DNA of 64,000 bases from Orbilia blumenaviensis (Eukaryota; Ascomycota; Orbiliomycetes; Orbiliales; Orbiliaceae). Location of the stretch: positions 806,001 to 870,000 of the forward strand of contig JAVHNS010000016.1 in assembly GCA_036872755.1 (NCBI GenBank), written 5' to 3'. The position numbers and the translations under genes are program-made. Positions 59,603 through 64,000 of the stretch are shown here, piece by piece. The notes below the pieces were generated by a model. That model made no database searches, was not told where the DNA came from, and saw nothing but the letters and a program-made list of their open reading frames with translations. Positions within the stretch are counted from its first letter, which is position 1. The number at the start of each line of letters is the position of its first letter.

Positions 59603-61548
59603 CTTTATTCTTTTATTTATCTAGATGTGTTGATAGTGTGGTATTTTGGAGTAATGGAATTGGGGAGTTGAAGATGGAAATTTATAAATTTGGATAAAAC
59701 TCGTATGTACTTATGTATGATATAATATTTTCTCTTAAAAAAAAAAGAAGAAGAAGAGAGGACCCATCCGGGACATTTATATAAACAGAGACAGCGAGAG
59801 GCTCCACAAGGCTCTTTAGTTTAAGGCTGCTAATGAATATCAAAAGAGAGATAAATATAAGTTTACGAGGTAGCCAAGCCCAAGTAGCAAAAGTAACGTT
59901 ATCATCAAACGGCCCCAAAGTACAGCCGGTAAACCGTTAACTGCCGCGACCTGCATTGCCCCCCTGCTATACTCTGCCCAGCCCATCCGCCAGCTAAGCT
60001 GCTCTGCTGCCTGGATGAGCAATATGAGAGCTAAACTTACTAGGCAAGCTCTTTGAAATCCTTCTTTACTAGGTCCCTAGCTTTGATAATAAATATAGAA
60101 AAAAAAACAAAAAATGCTTATCAAAAGCTTAGTACTCGAAAAAATACCTAGCTAACAGCCCCGTTTCTCTAATCGGTCGGTTAACCGGGGGGTGGTGGGA
60201 GACAGTGCGGTCCACCAAAGCAGAGCAAAGCAAAGTGATATAGGCAATTTATCTATTTCGGGTGTGTATCAGCATCATCATGATAAAGCGGGTTATGTAA
60301 GAAAACCCTTTCGTTTCTCTTCGTCAAGCTTTAGTGTTTCATCCCCACTGAAGCTTCAGGGGTGCATCTCTTGCAGCTGAAACGACACCGGCCGGAATAT
60401 TCCATCAGCGATTATTACTTTATAAGATACAATACTTTCTTGAAGGGAGGATAGGTCCCGATCTGGGAGGGGGCGATAAAACAAGCGCGATAAATATATA
60501 GGAGAAATAGGCTATATCACCCCCCTCGTAATACCTAATATATCATCTTGCTCGAAGTATTTTGGTACAGTATATACACACCATGCAGGGTAAGCGCCCC
60601 GAGCCACGGGCCAAACGCAACAGTAATGGCTGACAAAACCACCCTTCTAACGTATAACCCAGTCCTGCACTTCTTCCAACCATGGGATTGGTCCCTCGAA
60701 GAGTCTTCCAGACCGTGTTTCTGTCGATATCGATATCTGTCAGGGCTTATGTAAACCCCATCCCTCCCCTCTATAACATTCTAGCCTTAGGCTAGCTTGT
60801 TCCGTTTGACGTTTTGACACATATGAAAAAAGACTAGATATAGAATTAATCTATCTACTGTTATCGTTCACCCGGTGTTTCTCATCCCACTATTCCCGTT
60901 CCTGGTTTTCGATGTTCCCCGAAACCATGGAATCCCATGTCATGATCCCTTCTGCCTACCCTTCTTTTTAGCACACACATCTTTTTTTTTTTCCCTTTTG
61001 GAAAAAAAAGCTGCATTGCAGGGAAGTCTAGTCGTTCCGGAGGTAGATTGATAGTACATTTCCCATGGTTTCACAATGCGCGGAAGCCGGAAACTGATGC
61101 GGCATCGATGGACGTTTGGGGTTGGTTATTCATGCAAAAACGTATATGTATAAAATAAAAAAAAAATCATTGCTTTCGTATCCCTATACCCCATTCTGTC
61201 AGTTAAAACAACATCCCTTAACTTTCAAAGTTCTCAAATGTAAATCGGGTAGATCAAATATAAAACATAAAAAATAAACAGTTATTTCAGAAATGATTGG
61301 TCAAAATCTTTTGTTTGGTAATTATAGCTGGTGTTTTGAAGCAGTGATCTCCCCACACGAAAATTTAGATCTCATATGGCCCCAGCGTATCTCATCATGT
61401 CAAAAAGTTTATATGTAATAGGCATCCACTATTGAAAAAAAAGGATGAAAGGGGAAAAAGAGAGACGGACGGGCGGACGGAACAAAAAAAACAAGACAAG
61501 GGGAGAAGGATAGCTCACCTAGTAATGATAATAACAATCTATTAAGAT
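59603..61548. other. Intergenic region
   Basis: Promoter side of the four-TM gene and 3' flank of the ketopantoate-reductase-family gene, both minus. AT-rich with short A-runs. No supported gene or RNA. Confidence 0.5.
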
Positions 61549-62598
61549 CTACAACTTACTACTACCACCACTCCTCGCCGTATCTCTATTCCTCTGTGCC
61601 ATCTTGAGCAGCGCGTACAACGTCTGCATCCTGGGCATCTCATACCCTTTCTCCCTCGCAATCCTAATCGGATTCCCCAAAATAACCTCCAACTCCATCG
61701 GCCTCCCACCCTCCCAATCCCCCCACATACTCGGCCTGCTACCACTATCATTCTTCTGCGTAGACCTTAATATACGCTCTGAAGTCGCGAATTCAGGTGG
61801 AAACGGAGCACCAAGGATCTTTGGGGCGGTATGTAGTATTTCCTCCATTACGCCCTTTAGGTGAATCGATAGTTCGGGATCCAATGACATTGAAGCATTT
61901 GTGGAGCCGTTTGAAAGGACGGAGGATGGGTTCATGGAGGCGTTGATGGCGAGTTTGTGCCAGCGTACCTGCTGTAGCTTTTGGTGTGTGTACGCCTGCG
62001 CGTCTTTTACGCCTCCGCTGATGAGGAGGTCTGTGAATTCGTCTGTTTTTGATATTGCGTCTTTTTCTCGCTGAGTTAAAGATGACGAAGATGAAGATGA
62101 AGACGAGGGAGATGAGGAAGAAGGGAGGTAGGGACCGATGTTAATCCGAGTCCAGCGATTATGCGAAATCTTACCATGCGCAGGCTGCGAAGCCGACACA
62201 ATGGTAACCGCAGAAAGCACATACGCCGCTGGAAACCTCGTATAATAAGGCTCTTCAACTCCAATCCCGTTCTGTATAAGCACCACCGCCGTTCCCTCCC
62301 CAACCAACCCCTCCAACAACGCCGAATCATCACTAACATCCGGCAGCGCTTTGGTAGTGACAACGATGTAACTCCAGTGAACATTCGCGGCTCTGGCTGC
62401 GTCAGCAGAGGAGAAGACGCGAGTTGGTGACCAATTGAAGGTACCGTATTGAGGGGAGGTTATGGTGAAGCCCGCGGATTTCACGGCGGAGTAGTTGGAG
62501 CGGCAGATCACGGAGATGGGTGTGCCGGTCTTAGCGATCAGCGAGCCGTAGAAGGCGCCGACGGCTCCCGCGCCGAAGATTAGTACTTCTGCCGTCAT
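61549..62598 (-). CDS. Ketopantoate reductase (ApbA/PanE) family protein
   Basis: Single-exon gene of 349 aa. The N-terminal Rossmann motif GAGAVGAFYG (about 9-18) binds NADP(H). Other family landmarks are VVTTKALPD (about 79-87), LIQNGIG with N110, and RWHKLAINASMNP with the expected catalytic Lys (K215) and Asn (N219). The C-terminal helical domain contains MEEIL and RPMELEVILGNPIRIAREKG, which matches the family's conserved end (RPTEIDY/G..V..A...G). The family reduces 2-dehydropantoate to pantoate in pantothenate synthesis. Fungi often have several divergent members, so the substrate may differ. A serine tract (160-173) forms an unusual low-complexity insertion between the Rossmann and helical domains. 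Probably cytosolic; no signal peptide. Confidence 0.92.
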   Translation of the reverse strand: MTAEVLIFGAGAVGAFYGSLIAKTGTPISVICRSNYSAVKSAGFTITSPQYGTFNWSPTRVFSSADAARAANVHWSYIVVTTKALPDVSDDSALLEGLVGEGTAVVLIQNGIGVEEPYYTRFPAAYVLSAVTIVSASQPAHGKISHNRWTRINIGPYLPSSSSPSSSSSSSSSLTQREKDAISKTDEFTDLLISGGVKDAQAYTHQKLQQVRWHKLAINASMNPSSVLSNGSTNASMSLDPELSIHLKGVMEEILHTAPKILGAPFPPEFATSERILRSTQKNDSGSRPSMWGDWEGGRPMELEVILGNPIRIAREKGYEMPRMQTLYALLKMAQRNRDTARSGGSSKL

Positions 62599-64000
62599 TT
62601 TTTCCCCTTCCCCCTTGTCCGGGCCTTTTTTTGATTAATTAAGGTTGAGTATTATGTATGTGGTAAGTAGGTAGGTACCTGGGTACTATTGATATTTCAA
62701 GTATACCATATCGGTTGAAGGGGGGTGGTCGAGATATAAATACATATCGACAGGATGGTGGTGGAGCTCGTGTGAGGTTGGTTAGGAGGAAGCGTCGTTG
62801 TGGAGTTGGGGAATGTCGTGATTGAGCATCGTACCCGCCATCTTGCCGAGGCTAGCCATCCCCCTCTCATCCTCTTATAAAAACGTCAGCCATTGTATTG
62901 ACGAACCACACAGTGTATCTCACCAAACACCCAGCGACCCAGAGATAACTGATTAAGAAGAAATAAAGAAAGAAATAAAGATGAAAAAACTAGCATGGTT
63001 GGTTCTTGTGCAATTGGCGTTACCTCATGATGCTGAGCTATACTTTAAGCTCCCGGTAGAAAAGTATATGCACATATGAACCGTTCAGCCATTCAGAGAT
63101 ATTGGTGGGTCACCGGGTAATACATCCACGAGCAACACCAACTAAAGTACCTATCCGCTTGCTGCATAAGCTTCGACGCTCTGAACTAGGTACCTAGGTA
63201 GATAGATATTATTAGTATAACCTAGCTAGCTAGCAGCTTCAAGGAATAAGATGGAATAGAAATAACTAAAAATAAGACAGACAGACAACAATACGGGACT
63301 ACCTATACAATGTATATGTTGGCCTCGGCTGAACGGTCACCACCAACCACATAGGTAGTAACAGTAACAGTAACAGCAACGTTACGTAACATGCATTCCA
63401 ACTAGGAAGTACCTATTTTATAGGTACCTAGGTGCTCAAGTAGCGACCTGGGTATGCGTATATATATATATAGGTATATATAGGTATAATATATATATAC
63501 ATATCTTAGAAGTTCCGAAGGCATATTGTCGTCTATATAGGTATTCTCCAAGCCAATGTCAATTGGTTGGTTTTGGAAGTCCGAACGTCTGCTCTCCACG
63601 AGCTCCAAGCTACTCGTAATCTACCGTAGCTAGGTACCTACCTAGGAAGTGCTAAATACAGTACGTCGGCATGCATATGGATCATTCCAACCCTCCCCAG
63701 TCGAGAGAGAGAGAGAGAGAGAGAGAGGAGACCAATTGCAAGCGAGAACGGGGACCCATGGAGACTTCGATCGGTACGCATTGCAAGTCGTGGAGAGGTC
63801 TGGTTTTTGGCCTGCCTGGGATTGGCTTTCCGGATCCGAACAACAACGAGCTGACCTCATAAAAGTATAATCCCACCCACCCCGAAGCCGAGCCAGCTGC
63901 CCCGCCTCCAACCTTCCAGTCCCCTCGACATCATATCATATCACCAGCTTCCAACAATCCCATCAATTACGTGGACGAAAAACGGTAGTACTGTAATAGT
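62599..64000. other. Terminal intergenic region
   Basis: Promoter of the reductase gene and beyond. It contains repeated TAGGTACCTA-type palindromes (62671-63646), an ATATAT/TAGGTATA stretch at 63455-63505 and a (GA)12 run at 63703-63727. No gene is supported up to the window edge. Confidence 0.5.
63703..63727. repeat. (GA)12 microsatellite
   Basis: Perfect GA dinucleotide run. Confidence 0.95.

Overview
The window looks like chromosomal DNA of a filamentous ascomycete (Pezizomycotina). Most genes are split by short introns with GTAAGT/GTATGT-type donors, CTAAC-type branch points and YAG acceptors. The gene families are also typical: a secreted GMC oxidoreductase, a fungal rhodopsin-domain (Pth11-like) membrane protein, an Rsc7/Swp82 chromatin-remodelling subunit, a Brf1 factor, a Pho85-type cyclin and a fungal DDX60-like helicase. 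I cannot name the class or species. No rRNA, tRNA, CRISPR array, intact transposon or prokaryotic operon was recognised. All exon joints below were found by hand and checked for reading frame; no transcript data were available.

Layout. 0-7.3 kb: three minus-strand genes, namely a secreted HExxH protein, an F-box-like protein and a secreted FAD-dependent GMC oxidoreductase. 9.1-11.8 kb: the RSC7-like gene on the plus strand, whose frame stays open for 200 codons after its stop and contains an 18-bp repeat. 12.3-18.6 kb: an accessory-looking block with a single-pass membrane protein carrying a carbohydrate-binding-like ectodomain, an orphan protein with a possible ubiquitin-like fold, and a tandem pair of paralogous single-pass membrane proteins ending in a beta-trefoil-like domain. 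20.3-22.2 kb: BRF1. 25.7-27.0 kb: a cyclin gene with a probable 60-nt intron that keeps the frame and a probable 5' UTR intron.

27.0-37.1 kb is a 10-kb stretch with no gene I can support; it holds homopolymers and a G-quadruplex motif. 37.1-43.0 kb: an eight-exon DDX60-like DExH helicase with a triplicated ~30-bp repeat at its start codon. 44.7-46.4 kb: the rhodopsin-domain protein. 48.4-52.0 kb: a copper-type P1B ATPase. 52.0-56.7 kb is again non-coding. 56.7-57.6 kb: a Ser/Pro-rich unknown protein with a KEN motif. 58.7-59.6 kb: a four-TM unknown membrane protein. 61.5-62.6 kb: a ketopantoate-reductase-family enzyme. The last 1.4 kb is non-coding and rich in GGTACCTA palindromes.

The genes do not form one pathway. 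Housekeeping functions (chromatin remodelling, Pol III transcription, cyclin, copper transport, pantothenate-type reductase) are mixed with cell-surface or secreted functions (GMC oxidase, HExxH protein, three membrane-anchored ectodomain proteins, the receptor-like rhodopsin-domain protein). The least described part is the 12.3-18.6 kb block.
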